From Populus alba (lineage: Eukaryota > Streptophyta > Magnoliopsida > Malpighiales > Salicaceae): DNA of 64,000 bases. The position numbers and the translations under genes were made by a program. The notes beneath the pieces are model-generated. The model ran no database searches and was not told the origin of the DNA. It was given only the letters and a program-made list of their open reading frames with translations. The stretch is from NCBI RefSeq assembly GCF_005239225.2, contig NC_133292.1, forward strand, positions 13,045,965-13,109,964, given 5' to 3'. Below, piece by piece: positions 11,182-23,470 of the stretch (position 1 is the first letter of the stretch; each line of letters opens with the position of its first letter).

Positions 11182-12461
11182 TGGTTATCCTTGTTGTGAG
11201 ATTATGACTAGTTAAGGAGGTTGGTTTCTTTTTGATTGATTAAAGGAGGGGTCGTTTTTTCAGCAGAAGAATTAAAGCAGGGTTTGAATTCATAAGAAAG
11301 GGCGGGCTTTTGCTTTTGGGTTAAGACCCAATACAGAAACTGCCATTAACTTCCCTCCCCACTACATCACTGCTATTAACCGTCTCACTGCCACAGCCTT
11401 CCCAGACCTCTCACTCTATTCATTTTGATTTTGATTTTGATTTTCTTAAAAAAAAAAAAAACCAAAACCAAATCTACCCTGACCTCCAAATCACGTTTTG
11501 AAAATGCAAGCTGAAAAATCACGTTGGTGATTATACGTGCTAATTGCTTCCATGATTTCTCGTGATCACTCGGCCAGCTTCCCCAGATTCCAGTCCACAT
11601 TCTACAAGATAATCACCTTAGATAATTATTGGTCTTGACGTAAATCTGCACTCTGGATCATCAACAATTGCTACCAACTCGAGTGGGGAATTGAACATAC
11701 GAACATGATTAATCAATGGGTTTGAATTTGGAACGAACCCAACTCCTCAATCAGCATGCCACTAAGACAAGAACACATCCATTATTACAGCCATGGTGAT
11801 CCGTCTCCTTCTGTTCCTTTTACTTACATCATGAAAGCACCTTCATTGGTTATAATATGATCACTGCAATTACCAAGTAATTAAGACACAATTTATCATT
11901 AGCTATCTGTAGGTATTCCATGTATTCAGAAAAACAACATGATGGTGATAACATTTCCAACAGAAGGAGACCAACAGCCAAACTCGGTGATGCTGCTAAT
12001 TTTGATTGATAGTTTATAGCAAGAACAGCATGTTAAGACATCCATGGATAGTTCCATTTGCGACTGCAGCAGACATTCATTTTAGACACCTGGTGCTGAT
12101 AGATTAATTAAGAGATGGTCCTGCAATTTTAGTTTAGCAGAGAAACCTGTAGCAACTCTTTACTTCCGGATTCGAATCAATCACATACTACCCTTGAATA
12201 TTGAATTAAATCACATGCCTAGAAGAAGCATTGTCACTTCAAGTAGCACAGATATACATAATTAATGGATTTGAAAAGAACCAAATTCATTCCTCAGATA
12301 GCAAGTGAGCAAGGAAAGAATACTGCATATTAGAGTCACGATCTAAGATGGGTCCTCTTCTTTCTTTCTTTCCTTTTCTCAGAGGGAAGCTAAGCTAACA
12401 ATATGAGGAGGAATGGATGAAGGCGAGGCCCGTGTTCACACATTTTCTTAAATAAAGCCCC
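11182..12461. other. Intergenic, no gene seen
   Basis: It includes the promoter side of the polygalacturonase gene, a TTTTGA short repeat near 11428-11443 followed by an A-run, and the probable 3' UTR of the coiled-coil gene near 12461. No open frame resembles a known family. Confidence 0.5.
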
Positions 12462-13115
12462 TCATTTCTTTGCCTTTGAGAATCTGAGGCATCGATACTT
12501 CTCGCCACTAACAGTGATTTCCAGAGCTCCATCTTGATTATCCTGATTAGAGGCGGTTCCCATGAGAACACTTTTCTCTTTCTCGAGATTTTCTTTCTCC
12601 ATCTTCAGCCTTGCTTCCTGGCGAGCAATCTCTGCCTGGGAGGAGACAGACAGACAAAGACATACAGAAACAGAATTAGCAACAGAAGAGGAGCAGAGAG
12701 ACAAACAGGGATTATAGTTACTACTTATTACAGGGTAGGATCTGTTCAATCAAAATCATGCTACTAATTTAACTAGTAAGTTCGGGAATGGCAAATTCAA
12801 TTGATCCTCTTTATTGTTATTATTGTTGTTTTTATTTATGACAGTGAGTATTATTTGGTTGCATGATAACATTATTAGGAATCAATCAATCAATTAATTG
12901 AAAAAAATTCCAGAGAAGAAGAAGAAGAAGAAAACCTCGCGGCGAGAGAGCTCAGCCTTCCAAGCAGCTTCACGCTCGGCGACTTCGCGTTCACGTTCTT
13001 CGATGTAACTCTGCATCTCTCTTTCTTTCATAATTCTGTCCTGTATATCTGCATCCAACGCTTCTTTCAGCTCCTGCACGAACTTGTCCACCACCGCCTT
13101 TATTCTCATTGACAT
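12462..13115 (-). CDS. Short coiled-coil protein of unknown function (117 aa)
   Basis: Two exons, 13115-12936 and 12635-12462, join in phase at GT-AG sites. The protein begins MSMRIKAVVDKFVQELKEAL, has a highly charged central heptad-like region (KEREMQSYIEEREREVAERE, then RQEARLKMEKENLEKEKS) and ends in a short non-helical tail with QDGALEITVSGEKYRCL. I recall a close Arabidopsis relative (At5g64180) labelled tropomyosin-like only because of its coiled coil; that name implies no actin role. No signal peptide or membrane segment is seen, so it is probably a cytosolic or nuclear scaffold-type protein. The intron is about 300 bp. The strong conservation I remember suggests a real gene. Confidence 0.8.
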
Positions 13116-13183
13116 CCTCCTCCTCCTCCTCTTCTTCTTCTTCTAATTGGAACAAACCGCTCCCCTCTCTCCCTCCCTCTCTC

Positions 13184-13241
<58 letters not shown>

Positions 13242-13854
13242 ATTATTGGTTTTTTTTTTTTTTTGGTAAGTAACGAATAATTAAAAAGGAAGGAAGGAAG
13301 GAAGCAGAAGCAGCGATGAAAGACAAAAAGAAAAAACAGAGAAAGAAAGGGTTTTGGAGAAGCAGAAAAATAAATATTATTTAAATACCCCTCCAGACAG
13401 ACGGACCAAATCCCATTTCAATTTCAGGCCTCTTCTTTCTTCCCTTCCCCCACCATTGCAAACGATACCGTTTCATCTATTTTAGTTTTTCACTCTTTTG
13501 TCTCCTTCGTTCTTCTTCTTCTTTTTTAACTAGAGAAAAAAGTAAATACTTCTGCATGTTATTAAACCTAGTTTAACATGTTAATTTTAAATTTATAAAC
13601 TTAATTTCTTATCTAGTTCAATTTTAAAATTAAAATTTTTTAAATTATGTGAAGTATTCCCAAAATTTAAAAGGCAACTAGTAAAACTAAAATAAATAAA
13701 ATTAAAATTAAATAAAAACAGAATTGAAAGAAAAAAAAACCCAATATTTTCATTTGAATTTTTAATCCTTTCGAATGCACACGTTTTTTTTTTTTTAAAT
13801 TATGATTAAGAATTTACACAACAAAGAGAACAATTAAGGCATGAGTTATAAATG

Positions 13855-13910
<56 letters not shown>

Positions 13911-14282
13911 CAACATAGAGATCTAGAATTTAGAACATTCAGACTTCAATTTTTTGTTCCTTGAAAATTTATATGATATTTGTATGCGCAACATTGATCG
14001 ATCACTAATCAAATATAAGAATTTTGCAAGATCATGAACAAGTGACCGTTTTAGGCAGGTTCAAAGCGAGGAGGAATTGAGTACGTATTTTACGAAGACC
14101 AAAGTTCACTTCCACCATTTATTGATATATCACTGAGGATTTTGCTAATGACAAATCTCACTGGGCTTCACTACAAGAAACTCAGAGAACATGCATGGTT
14201 ACGAGCGATGCTGCTCGCTTACAACTCTACATGAAGCCCCCGTTGCTTGTATCTCAACATAAGATGATGCCCATTAGCTCCC
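13116..14282. other. Promoter region of the coiled-coil gene and AT-rich spacer
   Basis: Next to the ATG there is a run of CTC/CTT triplets (about 13117-13143), then the TC/TA microsatellite listed separately. From 13540 to 13800 the sequence is AT-rich. A pure TA tract lies at about 13857-13900, followed by a short CA run. A CACTACAAGAAA match at about 14169 has no partner end. No gene is seen. Confidence 0.55.
13182..13239. repeat. Compound (TC)n(TA)n microsatellite upstream of the coiled-coil gene
   Basis: About 12 TC units pass directly into about 17 TA units, 70-125 bp upstream of the coiled-coil gene's ATG. Read on the coding strand this is a TA tract followed by a GA tract, so it may include both the TATA region and a GA-rich leader. 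Confidence 0.9.
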
Positions 14283-17200
14283 TCACAACTCATCTCTTGT
14301 GCTTCCATTGCTTGCGTGCTCGATGTAAGATGCATAAGCTTTAATTATTGCCTCATAAACATGGATGCCTTTCAGGTATTCGTCTTGGTTCAGGAACTGC
14401 AACAATGTACACATGATGATGGTTTAGTATGGATTATATCAATTCCAATTAAGTGCAATGATTCTGTCAAGAACACGGGTGCCTCCACTCTCAGTCACAC
14501 ACAGACTACCATGCAAATATTGTCAGCATGTATTGAAAAAATGCAGAAATTTAAATGGAAGCACTGAATTAAACGTTTAGCACACAAAGATTGACAACAT
14601 GCACGAGAAAAACAGCCTTTGATTATTAGCCTGAAAAGGGAAGCATTGAGTTAAACATTTACCTCATTGTGGTCATGCAGTAGTATAGGTGTGTTCGCCA
14701 TCGGAGAGAAGCCAATTGCTGGCAGGCCTAGTTGCCGAAAGTAGCGAGCGTCAGTTGACGCAGGAAAGATCTCTGGCTTACCAAGTTTTCCATTAGCTTT
14801 TCTGACAGCTTCCTCAAGCAGGCTCCACCATGGATTAGAACTGTCAGTCTTCGTAAGTACTGGCCTCCCAGACTTACCATGTATTGAAACTTGCTGCTTA
14901 AACTGCCAAAGCAACAAACACAATTACAACTGGATTTGAAAAGGAAAAGGGGGACACTTAAAAAAGTTGTTATTAATTGTGTGTTAGCATGCCATGATCA
15001 AAAAGAGCAGTTTTTTTTCCAACGAGTAATCAAATCACAAACATTCCTCCAGATCATATGTTTCTTTGATTTGCTGTACCTGTATCATAAGACATTCCTC
15101 CATTTTGACCCTTTAATCTAATTTTTAAGGAGATTAAAATTAGAGATTAAGAGATAGAGGATTAATTTTGATTAAAAGTGTGATTTGTTAACTTGTGGGA
15201 AAATTAGAGACTATAATGTGTTTTTGCTCTTTCTCTCCTGGTCTTCCATTTGTAAGGACCATCAGAATATTTCCAGTTAACCCTTTTAATACCTATTATA
15301 GATAAACCATTGATAATATAACACAATAGCCTATAGTGATGTAAGAAAAAAAACTAGCAATGCAACCTATCTAAGATAAGATGCTTCAAGGGTGATAGTA
15401 TTTTTCCTCTAACGTAATCAGTTTTTTGCCATAAAATCTCTAAAAACCAGTTAGGATTTCTAGTGACTTTAATACTAGGTGGCGACTCCATAAACAAGAC
15501 ATTTCTCCTCAAAGAACATAATGCTAGATATTTGTTTTGTTCTTTGTTTTTGAAAGATCACCGCGATGTCAAATGCGACACATATAGTTTAAACTTGTAT
15601 TAGTTAAACAAGGTCTCTTTTAAGCCTATATTACCAAAATTCTCTTATTAGAATATGTATCTCAGGCCTCATTCACAGCGCAGGTCAAAATATTTACAGC
15701 AGGATTCATGTGATGTCCTTTCAAGGATCTTATTACTTGATATCCTAGCAAGATAAGGCCATCAGCCGGCGCTAGCTTTACCAAGACAGGGCCCTGAATA
15801 GGGCATATGAAAGGGTTATAAAGTCAAATCACATTTCCTAAGCTACATGATCAAAATGCAATAATCTTTTTCCTTCCCATTCCTTCAAAGTTTATTAATG
15901 CCCAAGAGTGGAGAAATGCAAACCATCACGGCAAGAGATGCTTTTTATATTAGATAATAATATAAATCATATCTTAGAATTTTATCTAATTGCTTAAGCT
16001 ATTAGTTTGATATAGTTTTTTTATAACAGCTAAGCGGTTCTAGTTTTCATGTTTAAGGATGTTGGTGTTGGTGTTGACATTGGTAGTGTCTTGTAATTGA
16101 TATTAGGGTTAGGTTTTGTTGTTTCCCTCTTGTGAGTAACTTTTTTTTTTCCAAGTTAAAATCTTTTTTTTTCTCTCAATAATTAGAGGGAATTTTGCTA
16201 TTGTTTTTTTATTTATTACAAGTTCAAATCTCATCACTTTTATTTTATTTGAGCACAAAGCAATGAGAGTTTATGCAAGTTTCAAGTTTAAAAGACTTTC
16301 ACTTGAGAGAGTATATAAAAAAATAATATAAAAACTTAAGTTATTGGGTTAAAATGATTCTTTGCACTTTATACTTCATAGCAAATGAGAAGACTTGTAT
16401 TTTGAATGACAAGTACTGATTATAGAATGGAAAAAGAAAAAAAACCTAACAAGGGACCCCAGCATAATAATCACATTTCCCTCTATTAATCCAAGAATAT
16501 CATTGGTTACCATTGGTTACCAGATAAAAGCAAGGCAACTGTGATTTTCACGTTTTATTCAGATACAGCTAGGAAAAAAAATTCGAGTCTCAAGACTCCC
16601 AACAATGCATCAGTACCTGGAATGTCATATTACGTGAAACAGGAGCCCACTCTTCTGCAATTCGTCTCTCCAAAGATTCTGGATCTGCAGTCGGTGGGAC
16701 TCGAATATCAAAACCTGCTTCTGCTTCAGATGGCTGCAAATTCATGACAAATCCCTGGAAGAAAAGGAAGCAGATCGGTCTATGTAATCAATAACACGTG
16801 AGTTTGTAAACTCGCAATGCTCTCATCTTTGATAAGACATAAAGATACTACATTTTAAAAAAAATCACCCAATCAACAAATTGTTTGAAACAGCGATTTT
16901 GTGGGTTTTGAAACAAGATGTTTATTTGACAAAGCTTGTTACTTTTGGCCTGAGGTATTCATGTGAAGTGCAAAAACAAATCCCTGCTTTGGGCCCCATG
17001 TTTATGAGTTGGAGCATTCTTGCAACAACGACAGCCTACCGATACTAGACAAGGACTGTCTAAACTCGACAAGTTAAAATTTATACCAACTTACAGTAGG
17101 AGAAGGAGTGCCAGCCTTAAGAAAGACCATGTTGACAGATATGACCTCTCCTTCAGCTTTCAAGCCGGCCTTCACCAAATCAAACTGAGAAGCTCTAAAC

Positions 17201-18049
17201 CTCCTCACACTCTCAATACTTTTCAAAAGATTCTCCATAGCACTATTATCATACAATTTAGCTCCATGTCCTGGTGCCCCAGTAGCCTTAATCACCATCC
17301 ACCAAGGACACTTCTCCGCATAAAACGTCCTGTAATTCTCGTTCGGTGATGCCAACCCTGTAATTTCCAAATCAAAAAACTTGCAACTAATAATTAAAAA
17401 AAAAAATTATTTACAAAAAGAAGGACTAACAGTAGTAGCATATTTTACCTTCATCAAGTACTATGCCAACATTCATACTGTTAAAGATATCAGAGTCAGC
17501 AAACTTCTCAGCACCATCATGGCCACCGATTTCTTCATCAGGGACAAAGGATAAGTAAACAGAACGAAGTGGGACAAACCCAGAAGACTTCAAGCGACGA
17601 ATAGCTTCCAAGTACTGCATGCCAACGCACTTCATGTCCTGAGACCCTCTAGCAAAGATATTACCATGAGAATCAACATGGGCGCCAAAAGGATGATGAG
17701 TCCACTTGTGGTGTTCTACTGGGACGACATCTGTGTGTGAGTTGAGAAGGATCGAAGGGAGAGTCGGGTCAGATCCAGGCCATTTGAGGAGGATGAGTGG
17801 CTTGTTTTGGACAAACTCGATAGATTGGGATTCGAGGCCGATGGATTTGGCTTGGGAGATGAGAAAGTCAGCTGATTGTTGGTATTGAGGGGTGGGTTGT
17901 GCAGTGTTGATCTGAAGGTATTGTTGGAATCTTGATATGATTGCTGCATCTTCTGCTTCCGCTTCCGCTTCCGATGGATGATTTATAAGGATTAGTAGAA
18001 GCACGGAGAAGAGGAGGAGGAGATGATGGCTTTTGAAGGGTGTCCCCAT
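14283..18049 (-). CDS. M20-family aminoacylase-1 with signal peptide and RDEL tail
   Basis: Five exons join in frame: 18049-17449, 17357-17095, 16754-16617, 14902-14663 and 14396-14283, giving 451 aa. I chose the ATG at 18049 because MGTPFKSHH is followed at once by a hydrophobic leader (LLLLFSVLLLILI); an ATG five codons upstream is possible. M20 metallopeptidase landmarks: NSHTDVVPVE (His and Asp metal ligands, about 104-107), ARGSQDMK (bridging Asp, about 138), PDEEIGG (catalytic Glu pair, about 172-173), the ATGAPGHGAKLYD dimerisation region, and LLHDHNE near the C-terminus with the last metal ligand. Aminoacylase-1 hydrolyses N-acyl amino acids. The protein ends in ...STRDEL, which matches the ER-retrieval consensus. 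The homologue I recall is At4g38220 (AQI). The third intron (14903-16616) is 1.7 kb with no gene seen inside. Confidence 0.92.
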
Positions 18050-19118
18050 TTCAACCTCTGTCACACTTTGCTGATAAACTAAGCAGTAACGAAACTAACT
18101 CCAACCACTCACGGGCAGAGGCAGTCCAAAACCATGACTGTTCGGCTTCATATTATAATATTATGGGAACTTGGAAAGGAATGCCCGGAAGACGACACGA
18201 GGTATGTACATGTCGCCATCGCAAGATAATCTCTACTGTCGTTGGGCTGACCTTATCTTACATGGCAGCAGTTCCTTAAGAAAGTCGGGAGTTTAATTGT
18301 ATAATATATGAGCCGTAATAATAATAATAATAAGACTAAATAGCCTTCATGACGGGACATTATAAAGAATTAAAATCACGGAAAACACAATCAAGTAAAA
18401 AAAGAAAGAAAATTATGGTTTTTCATTTTGGTAGACAGTATAAGAAACATCTCATTATAATTATTTCAAATTAAAGGCAAGGGATTTTACCCTAAAAAAC
18501 AAAAAAAAGGCTAGGCAAGTTTAGTATTTTTGTAGCACGAGAAACAATAGTATTTATATATATATATACAAAACAAAACTGAAAGGATTGACTAAAATAC
18601 TCGAAATTAAAGCAAATATAATGAATTCAAGGAGTCAGCAGTCATGTGAGATGCCACCCCTTCAGCACACCCAACTCCTCGAAAATGGTAAATTAAGGTC
18701 GTAAGAGGAAGGAAAAGGTCAGGTCCAGATTGCATCCCCAAACCCAATTCTCCTTCACTCACTCCATTTCCTCCTCTCCTTTCCTGACATAAATTCACAC
18801 GCCGGTGGCTCCCATCCTTCGTTTCCCTTTCCTTTCCTGGTACTTGTAGTGTATTACAAACTAGGTTAGAGTAATCATATTAAAACATAAACACAGAGCC
18901 AGAAGAAGAGAGCCTCCCTTTCAAATCCCACCATAGAAGACCTCAACAACAACAACAAAAATCCCTTCTTTCAAGCCTTTCACTTCTTAACCACTCGAGG
19001 AGACTCCCTCTAAACACTAATCTGCTCCCTCCCCAAAATCGCAAGCCAGTCTTTTTATTTATATTAAAACAAAAACAGAGCAATAAAAACCAAGGCGGAA
19101 GTGCTCGCTCTCTCTCCA
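18050..19118. other. Divergent promoter region between the aminoacylase and the 189-aa gene
   Basis: The two genes are transcribed away from each other across about 1.07 kb, which must hold both promoters. A short ATA/AAT run near 18316-18333 and a TA run near 18556-18566 are present. The last 200 bp, rich in CAACAACAACAA and CT stretches, look like the leader of the plus-strand gene. Confidence 0.5.
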
Positions 19119-20227
19119 ATGGAGGAGTGCATGAGAAAGCTAGCTCTATGGCACACCCGGACATTCAATCCCGTTATGACTCACGAAGAGCTTGAGCCCA
19201 TCATGATCACCATGGGCTTCGTGGGCCTCCCCCCTTCCCCCACGTCCTCGTCTTCCTCGTGGAAGGTGTACGCTTACATGGCTAAGCCGCCTAATCACAA
19301 GTACCCCTACGACCACGCGGAGGAGCAGTCTCTGGCTCCGCTGCGGCCCAAGCTGCCTTACCCTAAGATAGATGGCCTCCACCTATACACTTACCAGGCT
19401 TTCATCGACGCCGTTAACTTCTACCTCGAGATGTCTGATATCTCCGACCTCTTCCACATTAGGTAACGATATCAATTTATATCTATTCTTAATTTAATTT
19501 GGTAGGTAATTCTCAATATTTCTTTCTCCCTTTTTTTATTCTATTATTTGATTTATGTAAGCACATAACGGCACGCTTTCTTTCCATGTATTTTATTTTT
19601 CTTTTTTCTGGAAAATGTCGACCATAATTACGTTCGGCATTGAGATTCGGTGCAGATTATACGGAGGCGCGTTGTTGTTGTTGTTCACGTTTTGATTTCT
19701 CAGGGATTTTACTTGTCATGCGAAACAAATGGAATCTGATCAGTTGAAGCACGCACCGACTGTTTGGTGGCTTTATAATTTCCAGTGAACTATCCAATGG
19801 CATGTTATGTAACACTGTGATGTTCTTTTAAAATACATTTTTTACATCAATAAATAATTTATTATTATTATTTAAGTCAAATGTATTTTTAAGGTACTCT
19901 AAGACACACACAAAGTTTTAAATTATTGGTCTTGATAATAGCATGACATTAATAACAAGTGTTGCTATAACAACAGGGCTCCATGTTTTTTGTTTGTACA
20001 GGGGGATGCCGCTTTATCGGAATGTGGACAGAAGTAGAAAGTGGCGTCGAATGGAAGACGATGAGAGCGTGTTTGTTTACAGAGAGGGGACTCTTGATCA
20101 AACAACATACCTTCTTTATCACTCCGACAAGTCGGGCAATGAAGATGATTCCGTGCTTATTCGTGTCAGGGGCAAGAATGCCCCTATCACTTGCATTGTC
20201 CCCCTGAAGGACATCATAGTAGCATGA
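19119..20227 (+). CDS. Uncharacterised conserved plant protein (189 aa)
   Basis: Two exons, 19119-19462 and 20002-20227, join in phase (HIR/GMPLYR). The start is the ATG of MEECMRKLALWHTRTF; six upstream codons in frame begin with GTG and are leader. Notable stretches are MTHEELEPIMITMGFVGLPP, a Ser-rich linker, VYAYMAKPPNHKYPYDHA, LPYPKIDGLHLYTYQAF, and in exon 2 RKWRRMEDDESVFVYREGTL and SVLIRVRGKNAPITCIVPLK. The mix of buried-type beta segments suggests a compact globular domain. There is no signal peptide, membrane span or known catalytic motif. I recall unnamed plant homologues of similar length but no function. Codon use and splice sites look like a real gene. Confidence 0.78.
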
Positions 20228-21427
20228 TTCCAGTCGCTTGTCGTCTCCAGTAGAGCATTCTTTGAAGTGACTCAACCCCTCAACTTAATTGTTTTGTTCT
20301 TCCGTTCACAACAAGCTAGATGATCTTCTTTCCATTATAAAAGTTCTATCGTGCATTCAAGGCTCTTGACAATCGATATATCATCATTTCTTTCCTTTCC
20401 TTGGCTCAGCACAGATCTCTACATTGCATAAATCCATCCTTCCTTCTACTGCTTTGTTTTTCACGTTCCCGTTCCCTACCATTTCAATTGTTTAGAGTAG
20501 ACGCGACGTCACACGAGCCTTTCCCAGTTCGTCTTCGGTCTAGCCTCCATCTGTGGGTTTGGTGTCCGTTCGGGGCCTCTGCCCACGAAGTCACACTTGA
20601 ATGCTGGATCCTTCCTGTGGGGGCTCGTATCAAGCTTGGTCTGCAATGCTCTAACTTATAAAATCTAAATTTTGGCCCATTAACGATGTCCCCGGTCCCT
20701 CCCTCGAGAAAGGAAGGAGGACCGGTCCAATAGTAAGGCACCGGTCGGTCGTACAGGCACCTGCGTGCTCATACTTCTTCGCGGTTCTCCATCTTTCGCT
20801 CGTAAAGCCAATAATCTCCGAATAGTTCATTGCCAGTCAGTCAATCACGCTCTCCTTTCCCTTGGTTTCTTCTCAAAAGACGAGCCAAATTACAAGTAAA
20901 TAACACCACACCAGATGCGTGCAAGAAAATAGCAGGAGGTCCAGACCCTAACTAAACAACTCTTTGGATTCTTCTTTCTTATTCCAAGGCTTTCCGCTCT
21001 CCGTGTCTGCCACATCCACAAAGCATTTAACCCTTCACCCTCTAGATGCAATCCCTAAAACCCTTTTTTGAGTTCCCATTCCCAGCTCGAAAAACACTCG
21101 AAGAAAAGAAGGCATCGCTTTTGTCCATACTAGAATAAAGCTACGCTTCGTCTCGGGCTTGCTGCATGCCCCCACATCTTGAACTAAGGTATCCATGCCT
21201 GGCTTTTTTGTCAAAGTTTCACAGTATCTACTATGGAGTGCCCATCTAACCATCAAAGCTAGCTTCATTTCAGCAAGGAGATTCAGGTCATTTCCCAGAG
21301 AAAAGGTGGCCTTTCTCCAAACTCAAGGCCATAATTTCACAGGGTAGAAGAAAAGGGAGGGAACAAGATAAAAGAAAAGAACCTCGTCAAGTACAAACCA
21401 GACTTCTCATAGTCGTTTTTATATCAA
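20228..21427. other. Spacer between the 189-aa gene and the expansin
   Basis: This stretch is less AT-rich than other spacers, with GC-rich patches near 20500-20790. It must hold the 3' UTR of the upstream gene and the expansin promoter. Several short frames exist on both strands, but none shows a domain, intron pattern or codon bias that supports a gene. Confidence 0.45.
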
Positions 21428-22417
21428 ATGGGTGCTCTAAAAGCCATTCTTCTCTACTTGATTATACACCAAACATGGAAGATCACAGCTGATGATGAGG
21501 AATGGAAGTCTGCTACTGCAACATACGTTAAGGAGACAAGTGGATCAATCATTGTAGGTAATTTTCTGGCAACTGTTCCGACTAAATCTGGAACTTTCTG
21601 TTTCAATTCATAACGGTGCTTCATATTTCACAAAAGATTCGGTTTTGATTGCAAAGAGTAATCTACCATTGTTTAATGTTGCAGAAGGTGCTTGTGGGTA
21701 TGGGGACCTTCACAGGGCCACCTATGGAAAATACAGTGCTGGACTAAGTAGCATGCTGTTCAACAGAGGGAGTACCTGTGGGGCTTGCTTCGAGGTCAGA
21801 TGTGTAGACCACATCTTATGGTGCCTGCAGGGTAGCCCCTCCGTCTTTCTCACTGCTACAGATTTCTGCCCTCCAAATTACGGGCTTTCATCGGATTATG
21901 GTGGCTGGTGCAATTTCCCCAAAGAACACTTTGAGATGTCAGAAGCGGCATTTGCTGAAATCGCAGAGAAAAAGGCTGATATTGTGCCGGTTCAGCACAG
22001 AAGGTATCACCAATCAATTTACAATTACTTGGTCACATGAGTCAAATGAGTATAGGCCTCTCTATTTCCTAACTCCTTGGCTGGGCGAACATTGTTTATG
22101 CCAATTTTTGTAGGGTGAAGTGTGATAGAAGGGGTGGGCTGAGATTCACAGTGAGTGGGAATTTTCACTTTTATCAAGTACTCATCAGCAATGTGGGATT
22201 GGATGGTGAGGTGATTGCTGTGAAAGTGAAGGGATCAAGAACAGCGTGGATACCTATGGCAAGAAACTGGGGACAAAACTGGCAATCCAATACCAACCTT
22301 ATTGGACAGCCTCTATCTTTCGAGGTGACTACCAGCAGCGGAAGAACACTCACATCTTACAATGTTGCACCAGCAAACTGGCAATTTGGCCAGATATTTG
22401 AAGGCAAGCAATTCTAG
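21428..22417 (+). CDS. Divergent alpha-expansin, EXPA20-like
   Basis: Three exons, 21428-21557, 21685-22003 and 22114-22417, give 250 aa. [17 protein letters not shown] is a signal peptide. The N-terminal GH45-like domain has [38 protein letters not shown] and [18 protein letters not shown]; the C-terminal binding domain has [29 protein letters not shown] and [20 protein letters not shown]. Canonical alpha-expansins read GGACGYG and HFDLS at the first and fourth of these; here the residues are EGACGYG and HFEMS, so the acidic position of the HFD box is Glu. Expansins loosen cell walls without hydrolysis and are secreted. The divergence, and a neighbour matching the Arabidopsis EXPA20 locus, point to EXPA20. 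The cysteines of the N-terminal domain appear retained. Confidence 0.9.
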
Positions 22418-23470
22418 TATGAGAGGCTTTTAGAGTCGGGCATAGGTTCACGCTTCCATTTGCTTTCTCCAGCTATGCGAAGAAGTAGGTACTTGGTCAA
22501 ACGGAGGTAAGAAAGTCGTAGAGAAAAGTTGGGAAAAATAGGAATACAAGGTCCCAGTTATGTCTCTTTACCTGCTTTTATTGAGTAGAAAGTTAACAAC
22601 TCGTGAAATGTGTAATTACTGAAACGTTAAGGTTTATGTTCAGTTCAAAAGTCAAAAGAAAAGGTGAAGATATGTATCTCTTACCATGACTTCTCTACCA
22701 GGCAATCCTTTCTTTATGAACTAAGTTGTTGAGATTTGCTACTTTGATTCTACAAGAATGATTATCAATTAAGCACAGCTGTGAAATTCAACAATGATGG
22801 AACCTTTCTCATCAAATGCGACTGCTAGTATGTAATGCAGGGGAAATCAGAGAGAAACATTTGTTTCATGTCCACAACTACAGAGACTCAATATTGAAAA
22901 CTGAGCTAAGTAAAGCATAACCAAAGGTGAATTTATGCTGTTGCAAATATGACATGGCTAGAACAAGTTGCTGAACCCTTCTGAGCAAGTGAGCTACCAG
23001 CTAAATACATTTCCACCTTCAATCCATTTAGGAGAAAATAGAAATATATTTGTGTCCACTGAATCGTGCTCTTCACATTTCCAGTTAGTGAAATGGTTTG
23101 TTTTTGTAAGGGTAATCATAGAAAAGGAGACTGAATAGATAACAGAAGAAAGAAAATCAACCACATCAACTTTCATACTAAAGTAAAAGGAGAGTAAAGG
23201 AAATGGCTTGTTCTAGTTTCTACTGCATATATAATACAACTTCAACAGGACCGACAAAATTAAACAAAGCAGCAAAAGAAAAACACAAGCTATTGGTAAT
23301 GAAAGAAGGGATGGATCATTAAGATGTATTGAATGAAGAAACAATATACCATCTTGGCAGTTGGCACGGAAAAACTGGTGTTAGCAAGATGAAGTTGAAC
23401 ACGCATTCCATTCCATGGTACTGTACTGCTGATGAATCAACCAGTTCAAAACCTGAATGTTTAATCTATC
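22418..23470. other. Convergent spacer between expansin and PPR-like genes
   Basis: The 3' ends of two converging genes face each other here. No open frame or repeat that I can classify is present. Confidence 0.5.

Noticed and set aside
12169..12180. GATTCGAATC as a possible tRNA B box
   Set aside because: No A box or cloverleaf can be formed around it.
14168..14180. CACTACAAGAAA match, as at CACTA transposon ends
   Set aside because: No partner end, subterminal repeats or target duplication nearby; probably chance or a minor relic near the aminoacylase 3' end.
20401..20741. Open frames on both strands in the GC-richer spacer before the expansin
   Set aside because: Both strands are open at once and neither shows codon bias or a domain; more likely a result of base composition.
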